DNA of 37,982 nucleotides, taken from CAXSEF01 sp964236535 (GTDB lineage Bacteria; Pseudomonadota; Alphaproteobacteria; Acetobacterales; Acetobacteraceae). The stretch lies in the NCBI GenBank assembly GCA_964236535.1, contig CAXSEF010000025.1, forward strand, positions 1 to 37,982, in the 5' to 3' direction. Each line of letters starts with the position of its first letter. Position 1 is the first letter of the stretch. The notes below the pieces were generated by a model that was not told the DNA's origin, ran no database searches, and saw nothing but the letters and a program-made list of their open reading frames with translations. Shown in pieces: positions 7,285-16,015 of the stretch. A program made the position numbers and the translations under genes.

Positions 7285-7944
7285 ATGCAGACTGGTCCGG
7301 ACCGGGACCGGCTGTCGGCTGCGGAGCCCGGTGCCGCGCTTGGCACGTCCTGGACGCATGTCGCGGCGAGGCGCGTGGTGCGTCCGTTGCTGGGCACCTG
7401 GGTACGGCCGAACCATCTGACGGTGCTGCGGCTGCTCTCCGGGCTTGGCGCCTGCGCCTGCTTTGCCGTCGGAAGTCGCGCCGGAACCGGATGGGGTGGG
7501 GTCGCCTGGGTGGTGTCGGCCTTCCTCGACCGTGCCGATGGCGAACTGGCCCGGGCCGGCAGCCTGGGCACAGCCTGGGGCCACATGTTCGACTACTACG
7601 TAGACAATGCGGTCAACACCGCGTTCTTCGTCTCGATCGGCGTCGGCCTGCGGCATGGCTGGCTTGGCTGCTGGGCGGAGCCCTTGGGGCTGCTCAGCGG
7701 CGCCAGCTTCCTGCTGGGCAACGTGCTCTCGGAGTGGCTGGAGCTGCGTGGGCCGCCCGGTGCCCGCGCCTATTCCGGCCGGTGGGGCTTCGACCCCGAC
7801 GACGCGCTCTACCTGATGGGACCGCTGGCCTGGCTGGGCCTGCTGGGGCCGACGCTGGTCGGGGCGGCCATCGGCACCACCACGATGATGCTAATCACCG
7901 GCGTGCGCCTGATGATCCTCGCGCGCCGCCAGGGCCCGGTTTGA
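7285..7944 (+). CDS. CDP-alcohol phosphatidyltransferase family protein, candidate phosphonate headgroup transferase
   Basis: The 219-aa membrane protein has a perfect CDP-alcohol phosphotransferase motif, DxxDGxxAR-x8-GxxxDxxxD. It is LDRADGELAR followed by GHMFDYYVD, with D82, D85, G86, A89, R90, G99, D103 and D107. Enzymes of this family displace CMP from a CDP-alcohol using a second alcohol. In a locus that should make CMP-AEP, the likely reaction is transfer of AEP from CMP to a lipid or glycan hydroxyl, giving a phosphonolipid or phosphonoglycan. ATG 7285 is preferred; a GTG directly upstream (7282) is possible. The gene ends 12 bp before a scaffold gap, so a further member of the operon may be missing. 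The acceptor is unknown. Confidence 0.9.
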   Translation: MQTGPDRDRLSAAEPGAALGTSWTHVAARRVVRPLLGTWVRPNHLTVLRLLSGLGACACFAVGSRAGTGWGGVAWVVSAFLDRADGELARAGSLGTAWGHMFDYYVDNAVNTAFFVSIGVGLRHGWLGCWAEPLGLLSGASFLLGNVLSEWLELRGPPGARAYSGRWGFDPDDALYLMGPLAWLGLLGPTLVGAAIGTTTMMLITGVRLMILARRQGPV

Positions 7945-7956
7945 AGCGGACGCGAC

Positions 7957-8056
7957 NNNNNNNNNNNNNNNNNNNNNNNNNNNNNNNNNNNNNNNNNNNN
8001 NNNNNNNNNNNNNNNNNNNNNNNNNNNNNNNNNNNNNNNNNNNNNNNNNNNNNNNN
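7957..8056. other. Scaffold gap (100 N)
   Basis: Exactly 100 undetermined bases, the usual placeholder for a gap of unknown size. The phosphonate locus and the transporter to its right may not be neighbours in the genome. Confidence 0.98.
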
Positions 8057-8064
8057 CGAGCCGT

Positions 8065-9296
8065 TCAGATCGCTGCGAGAAAGCGCGCGCGCATCGGGCG
8101 CAACAACACGAGGGCGAGGATGGCCGTGGCGAAATCGGCGGCGATCGCCAGAGCGAAGACGGGGGTCCAGGAGCCGGTGCCGGCGTGCAGGCAGGAGGTC
8201 AGCGGTCCGCCGAGGACCGAGCCGACGCCCTGGGCGATGTAGAGGCAGCCATAGTTCTGGGTGGCCCAGCGGGAGCCGAACGTGTCCGTGAGGGTGGAGG
8301 GAAACAGGGAGAATATCTCGCCCCAGCCGAAGAACACGACGCCGGAGAGCAGCGCGAACAGCAGTGGATCGGTGCGGGTGAGCAGCCAGGCAGTCATGGC
8401 GCAGCCTTCGAGCGCGAATGCAAGGGCCATGGTGGATTCGCGGCCGATGCGGTCGGAGACCCAGCCGAAGAATGGTCGGGTCAGGCCATTGGAAAAGCGG
8501 TCGATGGTGAGCGCGAGCGGGATCACAGCCATGCCGAAGACGGTAGCGTGGGCAAGTCCGAAATCGCCGGCGAAGGTGGCAAGTTGCGAGGTGATCATGA
8601 GGCCGGAGGTCGACATCAGCGCCATCATCAGGAACATCAGCCAGAACACCGGGTGGCGCAGCATGTCGCGGGTGCTGGTGTCGAGACGGGCGCGCGGAGT
8701 GCCGGGGCCGTGCGGCGTGGCGACGGTTTGGATGCGCAGCGGCGACGGAGGCGAGCGCAGGCCAAAGGCGGCGGTCAGACCGACGAGGCCGAAGGCGATG
8801 CCGAACAGCAGCAGCGTCTCGCGGTAGCCATTGGCGGCGATGCTGGCGGAAACCGGCAAGGTGGTGAAAATCGCCCCCATGCCGTAGCCGGCAGCGACGA
8901 TGCCCGCCGCGAACCCGCGCCGGTCGGGGAACCAGCCGCAGACCAGGCCGACGACGCCGACGTAGACGATCCCGGTGCCGAGGCCGGCGACAACGCCGTA
9001 GGCGAGATAGAGCCCAAGCAGGGTCGTCACCTGGGAGGCCAGGACCCAGGCGGCGCCGGTCATCACGCAGCCGAGACCGATCAGGCGCTTGGGGCCGAAG
9101 CGTTGGACGAGCCAGCCCTGGAACGGGGAGAAGAAGGTCTGGAGCACGACCAGGAGGACGAAGGTCCACTGGATCGCGGCGGGGCCGGCGTTCAGGGCGA
9201 CGCCGAACGGCCTGGTGAACAGGGTCCAGACATATTGCGGGGAGCTGATCGCCATCATGCAGAGCAGGCCAAGGCCGAGCTGGCCCCAGCGGGCGG
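8065..9296 (-). CDS. MFS transporter, oxalate/formate antiporter-like (5' end lost in gap)
   Basis: This is a major facilitator with about 12 membrane segments. After the gap it reads RWGQLGLGLLCMMAISSPQYVW, matching the first helix of the oxalate/formate antiporter (OFA/OxlT) family. LTRPFFGWVSDRIGRE, in the loop opening the second half, is the MFS loop motif, and FGWGEIFSLFPSTLTDTFG is typical of the same subfamily. ATG codons at 9255-9258 lie inside helix 1 and are not the true start. Perhaps 10-20 N-terminal residues fall in the gap. Substrates in this family are small monocarboxylates or dicarboxylates, and the exact one cannot be told. It is the only gene on its 1.24-kb contig, so no context can be used. 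Confidence 0.85.
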
Positions 9297-9396
9297 NNNN
9301 NNNNNNNNNNNNNNNNNNNNNNNNNNNNNNNNNNNNNNNNNNNNNNNNNNNNNNNNNNNNNNNNNNNNNNNNNNNNNNNNNNNNNNNNNNNNNNNN
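9297..9396. other. Scaffold gap (100 N)
   Basis: Exactly 100 N between the MFS gene and the end of pntB. It removes the last codons of pntB and the first codons of the MFS gene. Confidence 0.98.
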
Positions 9397-10787
9397 TGCA
9401 CGATCTCCTCGGTGACTTTCTTGGCGTCGCCAAACAGCATCATCGTGTTGGGGCGGAAGAACAGTTCGTTATCGACACCGGCATAGCCTGACGCCATGGA
9501 GCGTTTGATGAACAGAACGGTGCCGGCGCGCTCGACATCGAGGATCGGCATGCCATAGATTGCCGATGCCTTGTCGGTTTTTGCGGCGGGATTGGTGACA
9601 TCGTTGGCGCCGATGACGAAAGCGACGTCGGCGGAGGCGAACTCGGAGTTGATCTGCTCGAGTTCGAAGACGTCGTCGTAGGGCACGTTGGATTCGGCGA
9701 GCAGGACGTTCATGTGACCGGGCATACGGCCTGCAACGGGGTGGATGGCATACCTCACGTCCACTCCTTCAGCCTTGAGCACGTCACCCATCTCGCGCAG
9801 TGCGTGCTGGGCCTGCGCGACGGCCATCCCATAGCCCGGCACAACGATGACCTTGCCGGCGTTCTTCATGATGAAGGCGGCGTCGTCAGCGTTGCCGCTA
9901 CGCACGGAGCGCTCGCCCTGGGCGCCAGCGGGACCGGCCGCGCCGCCGCTGGCGGTGCCGAAGCCGCCAAGCAGGACGTTGAAGATCGAGCGGTTCATCC
10001 CCTTGCACATCACGTACGACAGGATGGCGCCCGACGCGCCAACAAGCGCGCCAGTGATAATGAGCGCGAGGTTCTCGATGGTGAAGCCGATGCCGCAAGC
10101 CGCCCACCCGGAGTAGCTGTTCAGCATCGAGACGACGACAGGCATGTCGGCGCCGCCGATCGGCAGGATCAGCAGGAAGCCGAGCGCCAGGGCCACCAGC
10201 GCGACAAGCCAGAACACGACCTGGCTGCTGGTCGACACGAACAGGACGATCAGGACGACGGCCGTAGCGCCAAGGCAGGCGTTAAGGATGTGCTGACCGC
10301 GGAAGGTCAACGGATTGCCCTTGATGAGGGCCTGGAGCTTGGCGAACGCGACGAGCGAGCCGGTGAAGGTGATGGCCCCGATTGCCAACCCGATCGACAT
10401 CTCGACCAGGCTCTCGGTGTGGATGTGACCGGGATGGCCGATGCCGAACGCGACCGGGGCATTGAGTGCGGCCGCGGCGACAAACACCGCGGCCAGGCCG
10501 ACGAGGGAGTGGAAGGCCGCGACGAGTTGTGGCAGCGCAGTCATCTGGATGCGCCGGGCGACGACCACGCCGATCGCGCCACCGACAGCAATGCCCAGCA
10601 GGATCAGGACGTAGCCCTGCCCGGTCATGCCGTCACGCAACAGGGTGGCGACGATGGCCACCGCCATGCCGGCGATGCCGAAGCGGTTGCCGGTTCGCGA
10701 GGTGGACGGGTGGGAAAGGCCGCGCAGCGCCAGGATAAACAGGACCGCGGCGACAAGGTAGGCGAGCGCGGTCAAGCTGGGGGACAT
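9397..10787 (-). CDS. pntB: NAD(P) transhydrogenase beta subunit (3' end lost in gap)
   Basis: PntB contains the second half of the proton channel and the NADP(H)-binding domain III of the membrane transhydrogenase, which makes NADPH from NADH using the proton gradient. The visible 463 residues begin with hydrophobic segments to about residue 265. Domain III follows with VIVVPGYGMAVAQAQHALREM (about 310-330), YAIHPVAGRMPGHMNVLLAE and VIGANDVTNPAA, all invariant NADP-site motifs. RSMASGYAGVDNELFF and TMMLFGDAKK mark the C-terminal end. The family is about 460-465 aa, so only the last few residues are missing. The ATG lies 7 bp after the pntAb stop, making this the third gene of a compact operon. 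Confidence 0.96.
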
Positions 10788-10794
10788 GGCGGTG

Positions 10795-11232
10795 CTACTT
10801 TCGGGCGCGGAACATGGACAGCATGCGCTGCGTCACGGTGAAGCCGCCAAAGATGTTGATACTGGCGAGCACGACGGCGAGGAAGCCGAACAGCGGGGCG
10901 GCGACGCCGTGGCCGAGCCCGGTGGCGAGCATGGCACCGACGATGATAACGGACGAGATTGCGTTGGTTACTGCCATCAGCGGCGAGTGCAGCGCCGGGG
11001 TCACGTTCCAGACCACGTAGTAGCCGACGAAACAGGCCATCAGGAAAACGGCGAGCAGGAACACGAAAGGCTCAACCGCGGCGCCGAGCGGGGCAGCATG
11101 CTCGGCAAAGGCGGCGGGCGCGCTGCCGGGGTTGGCGGCGAGGGAGTGCGCAGTCAGACGCAGTTCCTCGCCGAGGTTGGCCGCCTGAGCCGCGATGTCG
11201 CGGGCCTGCTGCGCGAGAGTGTCGGGGTTCAT
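10795..11232 (-). CDS. pntAb: NAD(P) transhydrogenase alpha subunit 2 (membrane part)
   Basis: This 145-aa protein is the small membrane subunit found where the transhydrogenase alpha chain is split in two, as in Rhodospirillum and many other alphaproteobacteria. Hydrophobic helices lie at about residues 55-75, 85-103 and 108-125. YYVVWNVTPALHSPLMAVTNAISSV is the conserved core, and the protein ends FGGFTVTQRMLSMFR, also typical. The first 45 residues are a longer, alanine-rich soluble head than in most homologues. Its ATG overlaps the pntAa stop (ATGA). Confidence 0.95.
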   Translation of the reverse strand: MNPDTLAQQARDIAAQAANLGEELRLTAHSLAANPGSAPAAFAEHAAPLGAAVEPFVFLLAVFLMACFVGYYVVWNVTPALHSPLMAVTNAISSVIIVGAMLATGLGHGVAAPLFGFLAVVLASINIFGGFTVTQRMLSMFRARK

Positions 11233-12767
11233 GCTGTCTTCCCCGGGCCCTGCTCGGACGGCATCGGCGGCGGAGCGAAGCTGCCGGCAGCGAGGTCGGG
11301 GGCGGCAGGACGGCTCTCGGCGACAGGCGGCGTACCCGGTGGGGTGAACGCCAAGGCCGCGGCGGTCGCGCGGTCAGCCGGCGAGGCCGGTTCGGCCTGG
11401 CCGGGTGCGGCGGGCGCCACCGCCGCCAAGTCGGGCGGGACGAACCCGGTGCTCGACGTGCCCAGGGTCGGAGGGGCATCGGCCCGGGTTTCAGGAATAG
11501 CCATCGCGGGGCTCCCATGGGCTGGCTTGGCAGGTGGCAGGCCGTCAGCCTCGCCGGCCGCCATCGCGGTGACGGTGGCGGCCGGCGGGGCCGCGGAAGC
11601 CGTGGTTGCGGCAGCCGCGGCCGGTGACAGGGCGGCGGCACGGAACTGCTCGGCGATCACGGCGCCCTCGCGAGTCAGCAAAACGCCGCGGACGATGTCG
11701 TCCTCAGGCGGCAATACCGGCTTGCCGGCGGACTTGTCCCAGAAGGTGGTGATGAAAGTCAGCAGGTTGCGGGCGTACAGCGCACTGGCCGCGACCGGGA
11801 TGCGAGCCGGCCAGTTGCGCCAGCCCAGGATCTTCACGCCGTTCGAGGTGGTGACCTGCTCGCCGGGCGTGGTGGCCTCGCAGTTGCCGCCGGCGTCGCT
11901 CGCGAGGTCGACGACGACGCTGCCGGGCTTCATGCCGGCAACCATCGCGTGGGTCAGCAGGGTCGGCGCCTTGCGGCCCATCACCAGCGCGGTGCAGATC
12001 ACCAGGTCGTTCTTGGCGACGGTTGCAACCATCAGCTCAGCCTGCTTGGAACGGAAGGCGGCGCTCATCTCCTTCGCGTAGCCGCCGCTGGTCTGGGCGT
12101 CCGCACTCTCATCGTCCTCGACGCCGACATAGGTGGCGCCGAGCGACCGGATCTCTTCCTTGGCGGCGGGCCGGACGTCGGTGGCGGAGACGATGGCGCC
12201 CAGGCGGCGCGCGGTGGCGATCGCCTGCAAGCCGGCGACGCCGGCGCCCAGCACGAACACGCGGGCGGGCGGGACCGTGCCGGCCGCGGTCATCATCATC
12301 GCAAAGCCGCGGTCGAAGGCGGCCGCGCCCTCGATCACCGCGCGGTAGCCGGCGAGGTTGGACTGCGACGAGAGCACGTCCATGGACTGGGCACGGGTGA
12401 TGCGCGGCAGCAGCTCCATGGCGACAAGATCGACACCCTGCTGTGCCAACGCGGGCACGAGATCGACCTGCGACAGGGCACCGGAGATGCACAGCAGCAT
12501 GGCGCCGCGCGGCAGAAGTGCCCGAACGTCGGGTTCCGGAGTCTGCACGGCGAGGACAATGCCCGCACCCTGCAGCAATGTGGTGGCGTCGCCGACGATC
12601 GTGGCGCCGGCATCCTGGAACTCGGCGTCGGCGATCGACGCGCCCTGCCCTGCCCCCGCCTGCACCGCCACATCCAACCCGAGTGCCGTAAGCTTTCGTA
12701 CCGTCTCGGCGGTGGCCGCGACCCTGGCCTCGCCGGGGCGGGTTTCCTTGAGCACGGCCAGACGCAT
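11229..12767 (-). CDS. pntAa: NAD(P) transhydrogenase alpha subunit 1 (NAD-binding), with long Pro/Ala-rich C-terminal tail
   Basis: PntAa is the soluble NAD(H)-binding domain I of the transhydrogenase. It opens RLAVLKETRPGEARVAATAETV, the alanine dehydrogenase/PntA N-terminal signature, and has RITRAQSMDVLSSQSNLAGYRAV near residue 125. The Rossmann motif is VLGAGVAGLQAIATARRLGA near 170-190. Conserved sequence ends at about residue 380 (AVIAEQ). The remaining 130 residues are almost only Ala, Pro, Thr, Ser and Gly with no recognisable domain, which is unusual: split alpha-1 subunits are normally about 370-385 aa. ATG 12767 is chosen over the GTG at 12770 because GGGAG lies at good spacing before it. 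First gene of the pntAa-pntAb-pntB operon. Confidence 0.94.
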   Translation of the reverse strand: MRLAVLKETRPGEARVAATAETVRKLTALGLDVAVQAGAGQGASIADAEFQDAGATIVGDATTLLQGAGIVLAVQTPEPDVRALLPRGAMLLCISGALSQVDLVPALAQQGVDLVAMELLPRITRAQSMDVLSSQSNLAGYRAVIEGAAAFDRGFAMMMTAAGTVPPARVFVLGAGVAGLQAIATARRLGAIVSATDVRPAAKEEIRSLGATYVGVEDDESADAQTSGGYAKEMSAAFRSKQAELMVATVAKNDLVICTALVMGRKAPTLLTHAMVAGMKPGSVVVDLASDAGGNCEATTPGEQVTTSNGVKILGWRNWPARIPVAASALYARNLLTFITTFWDKSAGKPVLPPEDDIVRGVLLTREGAVIAEQFRAAALSPAAAAATTASAAPPAATVTAMAAGEADGLPPAKPAHGSPAMAIPETRADAPPTLGTSSTGFVPPDLAAVAPAAPGQAEPASPADRATAAALAFTPPGTPPVAESRPAAPDLAAGSFAPPPMPSEQGPGKTA

Positions 12768-13072
12768 CACGTTCTCCCAATCCCGCCGGTGAAGCTGGCG
12801 GGCCCAGGGGCACGATGCGCAGCTTTGTTACGCGTCGCAAGGGGCTATGGCGTGCGCGCAAGGCCCGCCAGATCGCACCGCTTGCCGCCGTCCCGGTCAA
12901 GCGGTGCGGTGCTTGGCCGATCGGCTGCACCGGCGGGTAACGCACTAGCCCCAGGCCGTCAATCCTCGCGTCCGGCGCCTGCCGGTGCGATGTGGGGCGC
13001 GCGGCGAGCCGTGCCACCTCGTGGCCAGTGCGGTGACGTACCGGCGGCGAAGCGGGCCGGCGCGTCGACGGG
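12768..13072. other. Intergenic region upstream of pntAa
   Basis: About 305 bp without a convincing gene. It should contain the pntAa promoter (leftward). An A/T-richer patch at 12818-12835 is the only promoter-like spot, and no clear -35/-10 pair was seen. Open frames crossing the region are high-GC shadows. Confidence 0.5.
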
Positions 13073-13732
13073 TCAGCCGGGGGCAACCTCTCCGAGCGGG
13101 TCAAGCAGCCCGGTCGGCATCAGCTCCGCCGTGGTGATCGCAGTCCGCGACGGCACCAGCAAGGCGGCGACACGCTCCCGGGCGGCGGCCATTCTGGCCT
13201 GCCAGGTGCCCGGCAACACGGGGCGCAGCGGCTCGCTGCGCAGGCCGTCGTTCCAGGCCAGGACGTCAGTCCAGGTCTCGGTGCGGGTAATCTGGCCGCC
13301 GGCAGCGCCTGGGCGGGGCGGTGCTACGAGAGTCGCCTGATAGAGCAGCAGAATCCTGCGGTCGTCGGGCACCGCGGCAATGCGCAGGCCAAGCGTACGC
13401 GGGCCGGAGCCGCGCCACTCCCAGCTTTCGACGGCCAGGATGCGAGTGGCGCCGCCGTCCCACCCCGCCAGCACGGCCAGTACCTGACCCGAGGGCAGCG
13501 CCACGCCGGCGGCCAGCAGCTGGCGTCCAGCGATCGGCACCGGTATCGCACGCACCGGGCGGCCCGGAAGCAGCAGGGCGGTGTCGTCCATCTCGAGCCG
13601 GGACTGCCCATCGACGGCGCGCAGTCCGGCAGTGCAGGGCGCGGCGCCAGGGCGCAACCTGAGGGTCGCCGTACGCTGGTCAGCAGGGAACGGCGTGGCT
13701 CCCGGCGCGCCTGGGGCCGGCGCGCCGGGCGC
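13073..13732 (-). CDS. Unknown protein, C-terminal part (5' end lost in gap)
   Basis: I do not recognise this protein. About 219 residues are visible after the gap. They start with a Pro/Ala/Gly-rich stretch (APGAPAPGAPG), continue with a beta-strand-rich region (ALLLPGRPVRAIPVPIAGRQLLAAGVALPSGQ is the type of sequence), and end in a Trp-containing region plus a basic helix (TWQARMAAARERVAALL). The low-complexity start followed by a beta-rich fold would suit an exported protein whose signal peptide is in or beyond the gap. That cannot be shown. It is co-directional with pntAa, about 305 bp upstream. Frame consistency over the whole 660 bp and third-position GC bias support it being real. Confidence 0.6.
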   Translation of the reverse strand, partial: APGAPAPGAPGATPFPADQRTATLRLRPGAAPCTAGLRAVDGQSRLEMDDTALLLPGRPVRAIPVPIAGRQLLAAGVALPSGQVLAVLAGWDGGATRILAVESWEWRGSGPRTLGLRIAAVPDDRRILLLYQATLVAPPRPGAAGGQITRTETWTDVLAWNDGLRSEPLRPVLPGTWQARMAAARERVAALLVPSRTAITTAELMPTGLLDPLGEVAPG

Positions 13733-13832
13733 NNNNNNNNNNNNNNNNNNNNNNNNNNNNNNNNNNNNNNNNNNNNNNNNNNNNNNNNNNNNNNNNNNNN
13801 NNNNNNNNNNNNNNNNNNNNNNNNNNNNNNNN
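13733..13832. other. Scaffold gap (100 N)
   Basis: Exactly 100 N. It cuts the unknown gene to its left. Reading frames drawn through it depend on a gap length that is not real. Confidence 0.98.
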
Positions 13833-14215
13833 CGGCGCAGCGCCAGTCCGGGGCGGCACGATCCCGTCCCGGCCAGCCGATGGACGTGTCGCGAGCAGCA
13901 GGGAACCGACGAGCCGCCCCAGGTGGCGGCGGCCCAGGCCATGCGTGCGGGTCGGGGCTGACCGGGAAGGCTCGTGCACGGGCCCGGCGCGAGGATCGGG
14001 ATGCGTTGACATCGCTGCAGGGTGGCGCAGCGGAACGCAGACCTGTCAATCCGGGGGTTGCCGGTCTACATCCGCACAGCGGCCAGGCCAAGGGCGGCAA
14101 TGTCGCCGGCGGGCGGCGCACACCGGGCCCGCCGGCATCATCCATCGCCGGCGAAGCGGCGGGATCCTCAGCATGGCGCCGGAGTGAAATCTCCGAGGGC
14201 GTGGTCGGACGGGGC
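13833..14215. other. Contig start and cydD upstream region
   Basis: No gene here can be supported with confidence. The leftward strand may carry the first codons of the unknown protein cut by the gap (several open frames begin between 13940 and 14010), but none has a clear signal peptide. The rightward strand is the cydD leader; the cydD frame is open back to 13880, without family-like sequence. Confidence 0.45.
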
Positions 14216-16015
14216 ATGATGGACACGGGGCTGACCGACTCTGCGGAAGCGACATCAGCCGGACCCGCGAAGGCGGCCAAGTCATGGCGCTGGCCCGGCC
14301 GTGCGGTGCGGCCGGCGATGCCGGAAAGCAGGGCGGCAGCGCGCGCCTGGAGCAGCCAGCAGACCCGGCTCGGGCGGCGGGCGGCGCGGCCGGCGATCGC
14401 GGCCGGCCTGGCTGGCACCGTCCTCGCGGTGGGACAGGCGTTGTGCGTGGCCCAGGTGCTTGGTCTGGCGCTGGCCGGGGATCGGTCGACAGCAGCACTG
14501 CCCTGGCTGGCGGGTGTTGCGGCGCTGGCACCTGGTCGGGCGGTGCTGATGCTGCTGAGCGAGCGCGCGGGTTTCGCCGCCGGCGCTGCGGCACGGCGGC
14601 GGCTGCGCACCGATGCACTGTCGCGGCTGCTGCAGGCGGGCCCGGCGCTGCTGCGCCTGCGCGCCTCGGGCGAGCTGACGACCGCCGTGGTCGATCGCAT
14701 CGAGGCGCTGGACGGGTTGTTCTCACGCTGGCTGCCAGCGGCAACGCTGGCTGTTCTGGCACCAGGCTTGGTGGCGGCGGCGGCCGTGCTGGCCGATCCG
14801 TTCGCGGCGGCGGTGCTGATCGTTGCCGGGCTGCTGGTGCCGGTGGCGATGGCGCTGTCCGGGATCGGCGCGGCTGCGGCGTCGAAGCGGCAATTCCTGG
14901 CGCTGGCACGGTTGCAGGCGCGGTTCCTTGACCGGATACGCGGGATCGCCACCATCGTGCTCGCCGGGCGGGCAGGAGACGAGGCGCTGGCACTCGCCAA
15001 ATCGGCCGCCGAGTTGCGCGCGCGTACCATGCGGGTGTTGCGGGTGGCGTTCCTGTCCTCGGCGGCGCTGGACTGCGCGGCGGCGGCGGCGCTGGTCGTG
15101 CTGGCGCTGCATGACGGGCGCACGGTCGCCGAGGGCACGATGCGGCCGGCAGTCGCGCTGTTCGGGCTGCTGCTGGTGCCGGAATTCTTCGCGCCGCTGC
15201 GTGCGTTCTCGGCGGCCTACCAGGACCGGCTGCAGGCATCGGGGGCGGCGGAGGTGCTGGCCGGCCTGCCGCCCCCTCTGGTCGTCGCGGCGAGTGCAAC
15301 GCCGGCGTTTCGAACCGTGGAGGCGCGCGGCGTGGCGGTCGCCTTCGACGATGTGCGGCTGAGCTGGGACTCGTCGCGGCTGCTGGCGCTCGACGGGATG
15401 AGCTTCCGGGTCGCGGCAGGCGAGACGCTGGTGCTGGTGGGGCCGTCAGGAGCAGGAAAGTCGAGCGTGCTCGAGGTGCTGCTCGGCTTTGCGCGCCCGG
15501 TATCCGGTCGGGTGCTGATCAACGGCGCGCCGATCGAATCCGTGGTGCCCCAGGCCCTGGTGAAGCTTACCGCGTGGATCGGCCAGCGGCCGGTGCTGTT
15601 TGCCGGCACCATCCGGGACAACATCGCGTTCGGCCGGCCGGATGCCACGCCCGCCGAGATCGAGCAGGCAGCACGCAGCGCCCGGGTCGACGGCTTCGCC
15701 GCCAGCCTGCCGCAGGGACTCGACACCGTGGTCGGCGAAGCCGGCTACGGGCTGTCCGGCGGCCAAGCGCAGCGCGTGGCGGTGGCCCGAGCGTTCCTGC
15801 GCAACGCGCCGCTGCTGCTGCTCGACGAGCCGACCGCCCATCTCGACCCCGCGACCGAGGCGGAGGTGCTGGACAGCCTGCGCCGGCTGGCGGTCGGCCG
15901 CACGGTGATCCTGGCGAGCCACTCCACCATGGCGCACGAGTTCGGCGGCAAGCGGCTGGATATCCGCGACGGGCGCGCCGTGTCGGCCAAAGCCGTGACG
16001 TGGGGGACGGCATGA
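14216..16015 (+). CDS. cydD: Thiol reductant ABC exporter, CydD subunit
   Basis: CydDC is a heterodimeric inner-membrane ABC transporter that exports cysteine and glutathione and is needed to assemble cytochrome bd oxidase and periplasmic cytochromes. The 599-aa product has an N-terminal six-helix membrane domain (about 60-340) and a C-terminal ATPase. The ATPase carries Walker A GPSGAGKSS, signature LSGGQAQRVAVARAFL, Walker B LLLLDEPTAHLD and switch histidine ILASHS. The LFGLLLVPEFFAPLRAFSAAYQDR segment before the ATPase is a CydD hallmark. ATG 14216 (next to a second ATG at 14219) is preceded by GGACGGGG. The frame stays open upstream without family-like sequence. It overlaps cydC by 4 bp. 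No cydAB is present in this window. Confidence 0.93.
   Translation: MMDTGLTDSAEATSAGPAKAAKSWRWPGRAVRPAMPESRAAARAWSSQQTRLGRRAARPAIAAGLAGTVLAVGQALCVAQVLGLALAGDRSTAALPWLAGVAALAPGRAVLMLLSERAGFAAGAAARRRLRTDALSRLLQAGPALLRLRASGELTTAVVDRIEALDGLFSRWLPAATLAVLAPGLVAAAAVLADPFAAAVLIVAGLLVPVAMALSGIGAAAASKRQFLALARLQARFLDRIRGIATIVLAGRAGDEALALAKSAAELRARTMRVLRVAFLSSAALDCAAAAALVVLALHDGRTVAEGTMRPAVALFGLLLVPEFFAPLRAFSAAYQDRLQASGAAEVLAGLPPPLVVAASATPAFRTVEARGVAVAFDDVRLSWDSSRLLALDGMSFRVAAGETLVLVGPSGAGKSSVLEVLLGFARPVSGRVLINGAPIESVVPQALVKLTAWIGQRPVLFAGTIRDNIAFGRPDATPAEIEQAARSARVDGFAASLPQGLDTVVGEAGYGLSGGQAQRVAVARAFLRNAPLLLLDEPTAHLDPATEAEVLDSLRRLAVGRTVILASHSTMAHEFGGKRLDIRDGRAVSAKAVTWGTA

Noticed and set aside
7491..9486. 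Open frames crossing the N gaps
   Set aside because: They are open only because N is not a stop codon, and gap length is arbitrary.
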